From NCBI GenBank assembly GCA_964494015.1, contig CAZBQC010000010.1, forward strand, positions 1 to 23,548: DNA of 23,548 nucleotides, read 5' to 3'. Positions 1-7,885 of this stretch are shown here, one piece after another. The position numbers and the translations under genes were made by a program. A model generated the notes under the pieces. It was not told the DNA's origin. It saw only the letters and a program-made list of their open reading frames with translations, and searched no databases. Each line of letters opens with the position of its first letter. Positions within the stretch are counted from its first letter, which is position 1. The DNA is from CAZBQC01 sp964494015 (GTDB lineage Bacteria > Bacillota_I > Bacilli_A > RF39 > UBA660).

Positions 1-176
1 AGAAAGAATATATCATATATACTAAAAATGAAACTGATGAAAATGGTAATGTTACCATTTATGTTTCATCTGTCTCGAGATCAGTTAATGGTACCGTCTT
101 AGGTGGCATTGATGATGAAAACGAGTGGACAAGAATTAAAGAAGTATTAAGAGAATTATCTAAGGATGAAGAATAA
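1..176 (+). CDS. DUF1292-like protein, C-terminal part (5' truncated by window)
   Basis: Reading frame open from the left edge (first whole codon at 3) to a TAA at 174-176, giving 57 visible residues. The visible part starts KEYIIYTKNETDENGN and ends with NEWTRIKEVLRELSKDEE. That pattern (a Y-hhYT-xNE-x-DE-x-GN strand region followed by an acidic EW-x-xhxEVL helix) matches my recollection of the small DUF1292/YrzB family of Firmicutes, whose function is unknown and which often sits after ruvX. The upstream neighbour lies outside the window, so that synteny cannot be tested here. The end is certain; the family call is moderately sure. Confidence 0.7.
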   Translation, partial: KEYIIYTKNETDENGNVTIYVSSVSRSVNGTVLGGIDDENEWTRIKEVLRELSKDEE

Positions 177-204
177 TTAAACTGTATGGATAGGAGGATG
201 CAAG

Positions 205-1110
205 ATGAATTATACTATTACTAATCTAAAACCAGAGTTGAATGAAGTAGTTCAAAAAGTTGGTCATCGAAAGATCAAATTTAAAGATCGTACTTCCAAA
301 AAATTTGCTGAACAAGCCAAAGCCAAAAAAGATGAAGCTAAGAAACAAATTGGCAGAGTTACAGATATTAAAACTGGATTAGATAGAACTTTGGAAAATG
401 TAAATTCAGCACTTGGTAGATTAAAAAAGTTTAACATTAATGTTAAAATAGAAGATCATTTATTGACGGCTAAAAAGATTGGACAAAAAGCTTTAAAAGT
501 AAGACCTGTTACTTTGAAAGGAACTTATAAATTAAAAAAAGCTTTAAAAATTGAAAAAAGTGGTCAGGATTTAATTGTCGATAAAACAAAACCAGTTATC
601 CCATCAGTAGTGCCAAGTGGAACGACTTTTATGTCAACTCCACCACCAGTTATTGATTTTCCTAGCACTAGAAGATCACCAGTCATCTCAGATGATGCAA
701 AAGCGACAAACCTATACGGTGGGAACTCTCCAACTGTGTTGCCAGTGATAGGCGATAGAAAAGATTTGCCTCGTCCAGCCGTTCCAAATAGTTTTGATGA
801 TAATCCAATAAGACAACCATCAAGTGATGGTCCAATAGATGATAAACTTAATAAACTTGAAGAGAGAGTTAAAGCATTAAAAACTGAATCTCGACAATTG
901 CAGGAGGAAACAGCCCAAAAAACACTTGAATTAAAAATGAAAAGAGACGAGATTAATGAAAAAAGAATGCAAGAATTAATGATGGAGGCCGAAATATTAC
1001 GCCGAAACATTAAAGAAGCTCAAAGGCAAAGAGATGAATTGGAAAGTCAAATTCAAACCCTAAATACAAAAAATTCTAGTGAAGATAATTTCACGAGAAG
1101 AGCAGCCTAG
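205..1110 (+). CDS. hypothetical coiled-coil protein, 301 aa
   Basis: I do not recognise this family. The ATG at 205 has an AGGAGG 7 bases upstream (192-197). There is no signal peptide or membrane segment, so a cytosolic protein is likely. Three regions can be seen: a lysine-rich, probably helical N-terminus (about 1-125); a Pro/Ser/Thr/Gly-rich linker of low complexity (about 126-210); and a long heptad-like charged C-terminal helix (about 212-290) rich in E, K, R, L and Q that should form a coiled coil. It follows the DUF1292-like gene by 28 bases and ends at a strong terminator, so it is probably the last gene of that transcript. The architecture suggests a scaffold or adaptor, but that is inference only; no catalytic motif is visible. 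Confidence 0.85.
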   Translation: MNYTITNLKPELNEVVQKVGHRKIKFKDRTSKKFAEQAKAKKDEAKKQIGRVTDIKTGLDRTLENVNSALGRLKKFNINVKIEDHLLTAKKIGQKALKVRPVTLKGTYKLKKALKIEKSGQDLIVDKTKPVIPSVVPSGTTFMSTPPPVIDFPSTRRSPVISDDAKATNLYGGNSPTVLPVIGDRKDLPRPAVPNSFDDNPIRQPSSDGPIDDKLNKLEERVKALKTESRQLQEETAQKTLELKMKRDEINEKRMQELMMEAEILRRNIKEAQRQRDELESQIQTLNTKNSSEDNFTRRAA

Positions 1111-1116
1111 TTTACC

Positions 1117-1141
1117 AAAAGCACTGAAGAAGTGCTTTTTT
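1117..1141 (+). terminator. Rho-independent terminator after the coiled-coil gene
   Basis: Perfect 9-bp stem AAAAGCACT (1117-1125) / AGTGCTTTT (1131-1139) with a 5-base loop, with the T run forming the end of the stem and running to 1141. It begins 6 bases after the TAG stop at 1108-1110. Confidence 0.85.
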
Positions 1142-1187
1142 CATTAAATAATTATCTTTTCATATTATTTAAGTGAGGTGAATAATA

Positions 1188-2108
1188 TTGGAAAATGCGA
1201 TTTATTATTACTATAATATTGTTCCTCGTAACATTCACCAATTAAAAGATAATTATCAATTTGAGTATCAAAATTACAAATACTTATTCACTGCCTATAA
1301 TCGTCGACTAGAAGATATCGATAGTTTAGTAAACTTAAGTCAATATCTGATGATGAATAATATCTTTTGCCATGAATTTGTCGTTAATCGTGAACGTAAA
1401 TTTATCACAGTTTTTGATAATAAATATTATGTTCTTTTAAGAATTAACATTCAAAATAATCGAATCATCGATATTGACGATATTATCAATTTTAATATTT
1501 ATATTCCTTACCATCGAAATTTAAAAAATATCGTTAGAAGCGATTGGATTTCCCTTTGGACCAGTAAACTTGATTATTTTGAATATCAAATTAGTCACCT
1601 TGTCAAAGAATATCCACTCCTTTTAGAGTCGATCAGCTATTACTTGGGATTAGGAGAAAATGCTATCAGTTATTTAATTAATAATAAAGTTAGCGGTAAT
1701 ACCCTAAATTTATGTGTCAGCCACCGTCGAATCAATTATAATGATACGCTTCTCGAATTTTTAAATCCTGTTAATTTTATTATCGATTATCGTGTAAGGG
1801 ATATCTCAGAATATTTAAAATCATTATTTGTCAATGAAGTTTTAAAATTAGAAATGATTGATGACTATTTTGAAAAAGTAAAATTAGAAGCTTTCGAATA
1901 CTTTTTATTTTACTCAAGAATGCTTTTACCGACCTTTTATTATGATAAATATGAAGACATCGTCAATAACAATAGAGATGAAAAGGAAATCTTACCAATC
2001 CTTCAAACAGTCAAAAAATATGAAAATTTATTACAAGAAATATTTTTCATGTTGAAAAATCGTGCTAATTTGGTTAAAATTGACTGGTTAAATAACAAAA
2101 ATAGTTAA
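1188..2108 (+). CDS. hypothetical protein, 306 aa, weakly CotS/YutH-like kinase fold
   Basis: Starts at a TTG (1188) with GAGGTG at 1175-1180, the best placed ribosome site; no ATG fits. There are no membrane segments or signal peptide. The composition is rich in Y, N, I, L and D. Patterns I can see: a Tyr-rich start, a conserved-looking HEFVVN strand near residue 63, and a C-terminal SHRRI...NPVNFIIDYRVRDISEYLK block (about 179-211). In aminoglycoside-phosphotransferase-fold proteins of the spore coat CotS/YutH type a related H-x-R...P...D-RDI-x-E pattern is found, so a degenerate kinase-like fold is possible. The canonical HxDxxxxN catalytic loop is not visible, so it may be inactive or unrelated. 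It lies alone between a terminator and the nusA promoter. Function unknown; the gene itself is secure. Confidence 0.8.
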   Translation: MENAIYYYYNIVPRNIHQLKDNYQFEYQNYKYLFTAYNRRLEDIDSLVNLSQYLMMNNIFCHEFVVNRERKFITVFDNKYYVLLRINIQNNRIIDIDDIINFNIYIPYHRNLKNIVRSDWISLWTSKLDYFEYQISHLVKEYPLLLESISYYLGLGENAISYLINNKVSGNTLNLCVSHRRINYNDTLLEFLNPVNFIIDYRVRDISEYLKSLFVNEVLKLEMIDDYFEKVKLEAFEYFLFYSRMLLPTFYYDKYEDIVNNNRDEKEILPILQTVKKYENLLQEIFFMLKNRANLVKIDWLNNKNS

Positions 2109-2114
2109 AAATAT

Positions 2115-2143
2115 GTGGCAATATTAGAAAAATATGTTATAAT
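2115..2143 (+). promoter_or_regulatory. Probable nusA operon promoter
   Basis: A consensus TATAAT at 2138-2143 with an upstream TG at 2135-2136 makes an extended -10. The -35 is poor (GTGGCA at 2115-2120, 17-bp spacer), as is common with extended -10 promoters. It sits 12 bases before the leader hairpin at 2156, so transcription would start almost at the hairpin. Confidence 0.65.
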
Positions 2144-2155
2144 ACAGTTAACAAC

Positions 2156-2257
2156 GAGTGGGTAATCCCACTCTTTATATTTGAGAAATAGCAATTATTC
2201 TCAAAGTAACTGATTTTATTAGATACTAGAAAGTAATTTTAAGGAATAAAATTAGTT
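2156..2257 (+). promoter_or_regulatory. Structured 5' leader of the nusA operon
   Basis: Three successive inverted repeats lie between the promoter and nusA. (1) GAGTGGG 2156-2162 / CCCACTC 2167-2173, a 7-bp GC-rich stem with loop TAAT followed by TTT. (2) TTTGAGAA 2180-2187 / TTCTCAAA 2198-2205. (3) a 13-bp arm 2208-2220 pairing with 2245-2257 through one G:U. The first resembles the GAGTGGG-type hairpin I recall in front of rimP-nusA operons in other Firmicutes. Attenuation or RNA-protein feedback is an inference; no known riboswitch core was recognised. Confidence 0.55.
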
Positions 2258-2285
2258 GATGAAATGTTAAAGGGAAGTGAAAGAA

Positions 2286-3362
2286 ATGAATGCAAGTGAA
2301 TTTATTAAAGCTGTTGAATTTATCGAAAAGGAAAAGAATATTGATCGTGAGATTATCTTTAATGCGATGGAATTAGCTTTGACGGCAGCCTATAAGAAAA
2401 ATTATGGTAAAACTAATGGTAAAGTTGTTATCAACAAAGATACTGGCGATATCAAAGTATACTCATATTTGACAGTTGTCGATAAAATCGATGAAGAGAG
2501 TGAAGTTGATCCTAGTACCCAGATTGTTTTAAAGGATGCCAGAAAAATTAATAAGACTTTAAAAGTTGGAGATACGATTGATACTGAAGTAACACCTAAA
2601 GATTTTGGACGTATTGCCACTTCAACTGCTAAGCAGGTCGTTATTCAAAAGATGCGCGAAGCTGAAAAAGAAAGCATCTTAAATGAGTTTGGCGATAAAG
2701 AAGATGAACTTTTAGTGGGAACAGTAGCCTTAGAAGATACTGACAATTACTTTATTGATTTAGGGCGAACTAATGGAATCCTTCCTAAGAAAGAAATTAT
2801 TCCTGATGAAAAAATTGAAATGGGTTCTAAAATCAAAGTTTATGTCTCAAAAGTAGAGGCTGGTCAAAAGGGCATGTTTATTAAACTATCGAGAACTCAT
2901 TATGGATTCTTAAAACGTCTTTTTGAATTAGAAATTCCCGAATTCTCTGATGGGTTAGTCTTAATGTATAGTGTAGCAAGGGAAGCTGGAGTAAGAAGCA
3001 AAGTTGCGGTCTACTCAGAAAATCACAAATTTGATCCAATTGGAGCTTGTGTCGGTGAAAAAGGTAGTCGTATCGCCAATATTTTGAAAGAAGTCAAGGG
3101 CGAAAAAATCGACGTCATAAAATACGACAAAGATCCTAAATTGTTTATTGCCAATGCTTTAAGTCCAGCTAAAAATTTACAGGTTATCATCATGGATGAA
3201 GATAAAAAAGAGGCCTTGGTCATTGCCGACCCAGACAATTTCTCTTTAGCTATCGGTAAAAAAGGCCAAAACGTCAAGCTCGCATCAAAACTTACTCATT
3301 ATAAGATCGATATTAAATCAATCGAGCAAGCTAGCGAGTTAGGTATTAAATTTAATAATTAA
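2286..3362 (+). CDS. nusA: Transcription termination/antitermination factor NusA
   Basis: NusA binds RNA polymerase and nascent RNA and modulates pausing, termination and antitermination. The 358-residue protein has the usual Firmicutes layout: an N-terminal polymerase-binding domain (about 1-125), an S1 domain (about 138-203, including LVGTVALEDTDNYFIDLG), and two KH domains with GACVGEKG (253-260) and LAIGKKGQN (321-329). The AREAGVRSKVAVYS block (about 231-244) is a family hallmark. No C-terminal acidic repeats are present, as expected outside Proteobacteria. A GTG at 2277 is in frame, but AAAGGGA at 2269-2275 fits the ATG at 2286 (10-base gap), giving MNASEFIKAVEFIEKE. It is the first gene after the structured leader; rimP, normally upstream, is missing. 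ylxR follows after 11 bases. Confidence 0.97.
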   Translation: MNASEFIKAVEFIEKEKNIDREIIFNAMELALTAAYKKNYGKTNGKVVINKDTGDIKVYSYLTVVDKIDEESEVDPSTQIVLKDARKINKTLKVGDTIDTEVTPKDFGRIATSTAKQVVIQKMREAEKESILNEFGDKEDELLVGTVALEDTDNYFIDLGRTNGILPKKEIIPDEKIEMGSKIKVYVSKVEAGQKGMFIKLSRTHYGFLKRLFELEIPEFSDGLVLMYSVAREAGVRSKVAVYSENHKFDPIGACVGEKGSRIANILKEVKGEKIDVIKYDKDPKLFIANALSPAKNLQVIIMDEDKKEALVIADPDNFSLAIGKKGQNVKLASKLTHYKIDIKSIEQASELGIKFNN

Positions 3363-3373
3363 AGAGGTGACCT

Positions 3374-3643
3374 ATGAAGAGTAAAAAAATTCCTATCAGG
3401 TCTTGTGTCGTCACAAAAGAAAAATATCCAAAACAGGAATTGATTAGATTAGTAAGAAGTAATGATCAACAAATTATTGTCGATCTAAAAGGAAAAGCTA
3501 ATGGGAGAGGTGCCTATATCAAAAGGGATCTTAAAGTCTTAGAAAAAGCTAGAAAAAACAAGATTTTAGATAAAGTTTTGGAATGCCAAGTCCCTGATGA
3601 AATATATAAAGAGTTAGAAAAAATAATTAACGAAAGTAGGTGA
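3374..3643 (+). CDS. ylxR: YlxR (RnpM-type) RNA-binding protein
   Basis: 89-residue small basic protein of the YlxR family. Family marks seen: IPIRSCVVTKEKYPKQELIRLVR near the N-terminus, and VDLKGKANGRGAYI (about 39-52), the conserved GR-GAY signature. YlxR is a nucleic-acid-binding protein encoded in nusA-infB operons; in B. subtilis it has been reported as a modulator of RNase P (RnpM), whose RNA subunit is encoded elsewhere in this window. The ATG at 3374 has AGAGGTGA directly upstream. The TGA stop at 3641-3643 lies in the ribosome-binding region of infB, so translation is probably coupled. The L7Ae-like ylxQ that often follows ylxR is not present. Confidence 0.95.
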   Translation: MKSKKIPIRSCVVTKEKYPKQELIRLVRSNDQQIIVDLKGKANGRGAYIKRDLKVLEKARKNKILDKVLECQVPDEIYKELEKIINESR

Positions 3644-3648
3644 TTAGC

Positions 3649-5754
3649 ATGATGAGTGTATTAGAATATGCACTAGATGTTAATAAAACTAGCGAAGAAA
3701 TAATTAGTCTTTGTCAAAAATTAAAAATTGAGGTCGTCGATGAAAACAGTATTTTAGAAGAAGATGATATTACTGTTTTAGATAATGAAATGAATTTTCT
3801 TAATAATAATGAAGATAGTTATGATGATGAACTTGATGAGAAAGTGGAAAGAATTGTCGAAGAATCTAATATTAATATCGACGATCATATTAGAAAAGAA
3901 AAGGTTAAATCAAAAGTCGATTTAAAAAATGAAAGTAAAGAAAATTTCCTAAAAGGGAAAAAAGAAATATATAAACATCGAGAAAAATTGATGACTAACG
4001 AGGAACATGATGAAAATACAATTCTTTATAAAAATAATATGACCGTTGCTGATTTGGCCACTGTTCTTAACATCAATGCCGTCGAACTCATTAAAAAGTT
4101 AATGGGTTTAGGTATTATGGCTAACGTCAATCAGTCTTTATCTTTTGAAGATACTGAATTATTGTTACTAGATTACAACAAAGTTTTAAAGAAAGAGGAA
4201 AGTGTCGATATTGCTAATTTTGAAAATTATGAAATTGTCGATAATCCCGATCATTTAGTAAGTAGGGCTCCTGTTGTAACGATCATGGGACATGTCGATC
4301 ATGGCAAGACGACCCTTCTTGACACTATTAGAAAAACGAATGTCGCTCTTAATGAAGCCGGAGGAATTACCCAAGCGATTGGGGCATACCAGGTTCTTAT
4401 TAAGGATAAACCGATAACCTTTATCGATACACCTGGTCACGCGGCTTTTACAGAAATGAGAGCAAGAGGTGCCAGTGTCACCGATATCGTGATCATTATT
4501 GTAGCAGCGGATGATGGAATCATGCCTCAAACTAAAGAGGCAATCGATCATGCCAAGGCTGCCAATGTTCCAATTATTGTCGCCATCAATAAAATTGATA
4601 TTGCGAACGCTAATATCGAAAAGATCTATTCCGAATTGTCTGAAAATGGTTTGACCCCTGAAGAGTGGGGAGGAGAAACAGTTGTCAGCAAAATATCGGC
4701 TAAAACAGGATTGGGTGTCGATGAATTATTAGAAACAATTTTATTGATTGCTGAAATGAAAGAATTAAAAGCCAATCCTGATCGTTATGCGACGGGAACG
4801 GTTATTGAAGCACGTCTTGATAAACAAACTGGAGCTATTGTGACTGTCTTGATTCAAAATGGGACCTTAAGATTAGGTGACCCGATCGTGGTTGGAAGCA
4901 GTTATGGTAAAATTCGCTCCCTAAAGAATGATTTGGGTGTCGATATTACCAGTGCCTTGCCATCGATGCCAGTTGAAATTACGGGCATTAATGAATTGCC
5001 TAAAGCTGGCGATAAATTTATGGCTTTCGAAACTGAAAAACAGGCTCGAAGTGTCTCGGAAGAAAGAAGAAATCGCTTGAGATTAAAAGATAGTAATCGT
5101 ACTAATATGTCATTGGAAGAATTATTCAATAAAATTCAGTCTGGTATCAAAGAAGTTAATGTCGTTTTAAAGACTGATGTCAAAGGTAGTGAAGAGGCTG
5201 TCAAAAATTCACTTGAAAAAATCGATGTCGATGGGATTAAAGTTAAAGTAATTCGGAGTGGTGTAGGAACGATTACGGAAAGTGATGTCGTCTTAGCTAA
5301 TGCGAGCGAGGCTTTAATCATCGGTTTCAATGTTCGACCAAGTACTAAGACCGTTGAACTTGCCAAAGAATATAATGTCGATATTAAATTGTACAATATT
5401 ATTTATCAAGTTATCGAAGAGATGGAAAGTGCTATCAAGGGAATGCTTGATCCAACATATGTCGAAAACATCACTGGTCAAGCTGAAGTTCGAAAGATTT
5501 TCAAGTTCTCAAAAATCGGTAATATTGCTGGATGTCACGTTTTAAGTGGCATGATGAAGACGAATTCCCTAGTTCGAATCATTCGCGATGGGATCGTCGT
5601 CTATAACGGCAAGATTAATACGATTCAAAGAGAAAAAGATCAGGTCAAGGAAGCTAAGGCCGGATTAGATTGTGGCATTACCGTCGAGAACTATCAGGAT
5701 ATCAAAGAAAATGATATTATTGAATCATATGAAATGGTATTGGTGAAAAAGTAA
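3649..5754 (+). CDS. infB: Translation initiation factor IF-2
   Basis: GTPase that brings fMet-tRNA to the 30S subunit and promotes subunit joining. From the ATG at 3649 the protein is 701 residues. It has an acidic and lysine-rich N-terminal part with two small helical IF2_N-like segments (about 1-50, and about 131-170 including NNMTVADLATVLNINAVELI), then the GTPase domain: P-loop GHVDHGKT (214-221), DTPGH (260-264), NKID (314-317). Domains II to IV follow, with the fMet-binding C-terminal barrel at the end. Upstream in-frame GTG at 3640 and ATG at 3652 are alternatives; the AGGTGA at 3638-3643 best suits 3649. The N-terminus overlaps nothing but shares the ylxR stop region; the TAA stop overlaps the rbfA ATG by one base (TAATG). 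Confidence 0.97.
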   Translation: MMSVLEYALDVNKTSEEIISLCQKLKIEVVDENSILEEDDITVLDNEMNFLNNNEDSYDDELDEKVERIVEESNINIDDHIRKEKVKSKVDLKNESKENFLKGKKEIYKHREKLMTNEEHDENTILYKNNMTVADLATVLNINAVELIKKLMGLGIMANVNQSLSFEDTELLLLDYNKVLKKEESVDIANFENYEIVDNPDHLVSRAPVVTIMGHVDHGKTTLLDTIRKTNVALNEAGGITQAIGAYQVLIKDKPITFIDTPGHAAFTEMRARGASVTDIVIIIVAADDGIMPQTKEAIDHAKAANVPIIVAINKIDIANANIEKIYSELSENGLTPEEWGGETVVSKISAKTGLGVDELLETILLIAEMKELKANPDRYATGTVIEARLDKQTGAIVTVLIQNGTLRLGDPIVVGSSYGKIRSLKNDLGVDITSALPSMPVEITGINELPKAGDKFMAFETEKQARSVSEERRNRLRLKDSNRTNMSLEELFNKIQSGIKEVNVVLKTDVKGSEEAVKNSLEKIDVDGIKVKVIRSGVGTITESDVVLANASEALIIGFNVRPSTKTVELAKEYNVDIKLYNIIYQVIEEMESAIKGMLDPTYVENITGQAEVRKIFKFSKIGNIAGCHVLSGMMKTNSLVRIIRDGIVVYNGKINTIQREKDQVKEAKAGLDCGITVENYQDIKENDIIESYEMVLVKK

Positions 5755-6104
5755 TGAGTAATAATATTAAAATCGATCGTTTAAATAATTTATTTGTTAA
5801 AGAGATAAGTTATATCTTGATGGAAGAAATCAAGGATGAAAATATCGATAAATTTGTGACGATTACGGGTGCTAAAATCAGCAATGATTTAAGTTATGCC
5901 AAAATATACTTTACCGTTTTAAATGGTAAGGTCGAGGAAACAGTAAAAGCTTTGAACAAGGCTGCTTCCTTTATTCGCGGTAAGTTAAGCGAAAGAGTTG
6001 AAATCAGACATACTCCCGAATTGACTTTCATTTACGATGAATCGATTGATTATGGTAACCGAATCGAAGCAATTTTAGAAGAAATAAAAGAAGAACATAA
6101 ATAA
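5754..6104 (+). CDS. rbfA: Ribosome-binding factor A
   Basis: RbfA is a single KH-type domain protein that binds immature 30S subunits and helps 16S rRNA 5' end maturation, especially in the cold. The 116-residue length is typical. Recognisable are IDRLNNLFVKEISYILMEEIKD at the start, a central DLSYAKIYFTVL strand, and RHTPELTFIYDESIDYGNRIEAIL near the end, which is the family's R-x-x-P-x-L-x-F-x-x-D-x-S block. Its ATG overlaps the last base of the infB stop, so it should be translationally coupled to infB. glyS follows after 25 bases without a visible terminator. Confidence 0.96.
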   Translation: MSNNIKIDRLNNLFVKEISYILMEEIKDENIDKFVTITGAKISNDLSYAKIYFTVLNGKVEETVKALNKAASFIRGKLSERVEIRHTPELTFIYDESIDYGNRIEAILEEIKEEHK

Positions 6105-6129
6105 TTTTACTTATTTTTAAGGAGGATTT

Positions 6130-7503
6130 ATGGAACAATTAACATTAGAAAAAATAGTTAATTTATGTAAAACCTATGGTTTTATATATCAAGGAAGTGA
6201 AATATATGGTGGGCTTGCCAATACTTGGGATTTTGGACCACTAGGTGCTGAACTAAAGAACAATGTTAAAAAAGCCTGGCTTAAAAAGTTTATTCAAGAA
6301 GATCTTAATAATGTTGGATTAGACAGTGCCATCTTAATGAATCCTAAAACTTGGGAAGCCTCGGGGCATATCCAAACTTTTTCTGATCCACTTGTCGACT
6401 GTAAGGAATGTAAGACCAGATATCGTGCTGATAATTTGATTAATGAATACTCTAAATCAGATAGTGGCGACAAGATGAATGATGAAGAAAGAATGATCTA
6501 CATAAAAAACAATCAAGTTCCATGTCCAAAATGCGGTAAAAGTAATTTTACTGATATCAGGAACTTTAATCTAATGTTTAAAACGTTTCAGGGAGTTACT
6601 GAGGACGCTAAAAGTACAATTTATTTAAGACCGGAGACCGCCCAGGGTATATTTACTAATTTTCTAAATGTTCAAAGGAGTATGAGGCTTAAAATACCTT
6701 TTGGAGTAGGTCAGATCGGTAAAAGTTTCAGAAATGAAATAACTCCAGGGAACTTTATCTTTAGAGTAAGAGAATTTGAACAAATGGAATTAGAATTTTT
6801 CTGTAAACCAGGAACAGAGCTTGACTGGTTTGCATTTTATAAAGAGTATTGTCATAACTTTTTGTTAAGTTTAGGTCTAAAAGAAGAAAACATAAAATTT
6901 AGAGATCACTCTAAAGAAGAATTAAGTTTTTATAGCAATGCCACGACCGATATTGAATACAAGTTTCCCTTTGGTTGGGGAGAACTTTGGGGACTAGCTA
7001 GTAGGACCAATTATGACCTATTACAACACCAAAAATTTTCGGGAGTAAAACAGGAATATTTAGATCCGGAAACTAATGAGAGATATACTCCTTATGTCAT
7101 CGAGCCAAGTTTAGGTGTCGAAAGACTTGTCTTAGCAGTATTAAGTGAAGCCTATGAAGAAGAAATGCTAGAAAGTGATACGAGAGAAGTACTTCATCTT
7201 CATCCTTTCTTAGCACCTTATAAAGTAGCAGTCTTGCCACTGATCAAGAAGTATCATAGTGAAAAAGCATTAGAATTATATAGAGGATTAGCTAAAAATT
7301 TTATGTGCACCTACGATGAAACCGGAAGTATTGGCAAAAGATATCGAAGACAAGATGTTATTGGAACACCACTAGCTATCACTATTGACGATGAGACATT
7401 AAATAGTAACAAAGTGACGGTAAGAGATCGTGATACGATGAAACAAATCAGTCTAGACATTAGTGAACTAAAGGATTATATTGAAAAACAAATAAGGTTT
7501 TAA
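6130..7503 (+). CDS. glyS: Glycyl-tRNA synthetase, single-chain class II type
   Basis: Charges tRNA-Gly with glycine. At 457 residues it is the homodimeric form also found in eukaryotes, archaea, Mollicutes and staphylococci, not the alpha2-beta2 glyQS enzyme of B. subtilis. Seen: [13 protein letters not shown] (33-45), a Cys pair C91/C94 and another C132/C135 that could hold zinc in the insertion, [10 protein letters not shown] (146-155), [11 protein letters not shown] (165-175, motif 2 region), [20 protein letters not shown] (199-218) and EPSLGVERL (325-333, motif 3). The C-terminal anticodon-binding domain includes [15 protein letters not shown]. The ATG at 6130 has a perfect AAGGAGG. It is the last gene of the nusA operon by position. 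Confidence 0.97.
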   Translation: MEQLTLEKIVNLCKTYGFIYQGSEIYGGLANTWDFGPLGAELKNNVKKAWLKKFIQEDLNNVGLDSAILMNPKTWEASGHIQTFSDPLVDCKECKTRYRADNLINEYSKSDSGDKMNDEERMIYIKNNQVPCPKCGKSNFTDIRNFNLMFKTFQGVTEDAKSTIYLRPETAQGIFTNFLNVQRSMRLKIPFGVGQIGKSFRNEITPGNFIFRVREFEQMELEFFCKPGTELDWFAFYKEYCHNFLLSLGLKEENIKFRDHSKEELSFYSNATTDIEYKFPFGWGELWGLASRTNYDLLQHQKFSGVKQEYLDPETNERYTPYVIEPSLGVERLVLAVLSEAYEEEMLESDTREVLHLHPFLAPYKVAVLPLIKKYHSEKALELYRGLAKNFMCTYDETGSIGKRYRRQDVIGTPLAITIDDETLNSNKVTVRDRDTMKQISLDISELKDYIEKQIRF

Positions 7504-7504
7504 A

Positions 7505-7531
7505 TTTACAGTAAAATAGCAATAATATAAT
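7505..7531 (+). promoter_or_regulatory. Possible promoter of the 75-aa gene
   Basis: TTTACA at 7505-7510 and a consensus TATAAT at 7526-7531, but with only a 15-bp spacer, which is short. Supported mainly by the perfect -10 and by the gene downstream having its own terminator. Confidence 0.35.
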
Positions 7532-7548
7532 TACTAAGGAGGTATAAA

Positions 7549-7776
7549 ATGGAGAAAGGTCCATGGGAAATAGAGTGTGCTTATAAAGCAGCAGAGGCAA
7601 AAATGATTGTACCAGATCATCTTAAATATGATGAAAATGGAAACTTGAAGCCAGAATTTGCTTTAACTGATAAAGAAAAAAATGCTATGGCATATTACAA
7701 AGGTATTCGCGATACCTTAGACCAAGCCCAACATCAAGACGATTTAAAAGAGGAATCTACTAGTAGACATTTATAA
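7549..7776 (+). CDS. hypothetical small protein, 75 aa
   Basis: Not recognised. The ATG at 7549 has an excellent AAGGAGGT 6-7 bases upstream, and the TAA at 7774-7776 runs straight into a terminator, so this is a genuine small gene. The protein is soluble and acidic with no signal peptide or membrane helix. It has a PWEIE start, a central IVPDHLKYDENGNLKPEFAL region and a predicted helix with TDKEKNAMAYYKGIRDTLDQAQ, ending in a polar tail. It lies alone between glyS and the phosphatidyltransferase, with a possible promoter of its own. Confidence 0.75.
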   Translation: MEKGPWEIECAYKAAEAKMIVPDHLKYDENGNLKPEFALTDKEKNAMAYYKGIRDTLDQAQHQDDLKEESTSRHL

Positions 7777-7801
7777 CAGGACAAATTAGTTCTGTTTTTT
7801 C
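7775..7801 (+). terminator. Rho-independent terminator of the 75-aa gene
   Basis: Stem AACAGGAC (7775-7782) / GTTCTGTT (7789-7796) with one G:U pair and loop AAATTA, followed by a T tract to 7800. The stem begins inside the stop codon of the small gene. Confidence 0.85.
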
Positions 7802-7836
7802 ATTACATTAAGACAAGCTAAACTATTAAGATTAAT

Positions 7837-7865
7837 TTGACTTCCTTGATCTAGAGATGTACAAT
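7837..7865 (+). promoter_or_regulatory. Promoter of the CDP-alcohol phosphatidyltransferase gene
   Basis: TTGACT (7837-7842), 17-bp spacer, TACAAT (7860-7865): close to the sigma-A consensus at optimal spacing and 20 bases before the start codon. Confidence 0.75.
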
Positions 7866-7885
7866 AATAAAACAATAGGTGAGTT

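Noticed and set aside
564..1010. 148-codon minus-strand frame opposite the coiled-coil gene
   Set aside because: The plus-strand gene has a strong RBS and a terminator; the opposite frame has a serine-rich, low-complexity product typical of antisense reading.
4255..5545. Frames of 70-98 codons within infB on both strands
   Set aside because: Shadow frames of a conserved gene; no start signals or recognisable protein.
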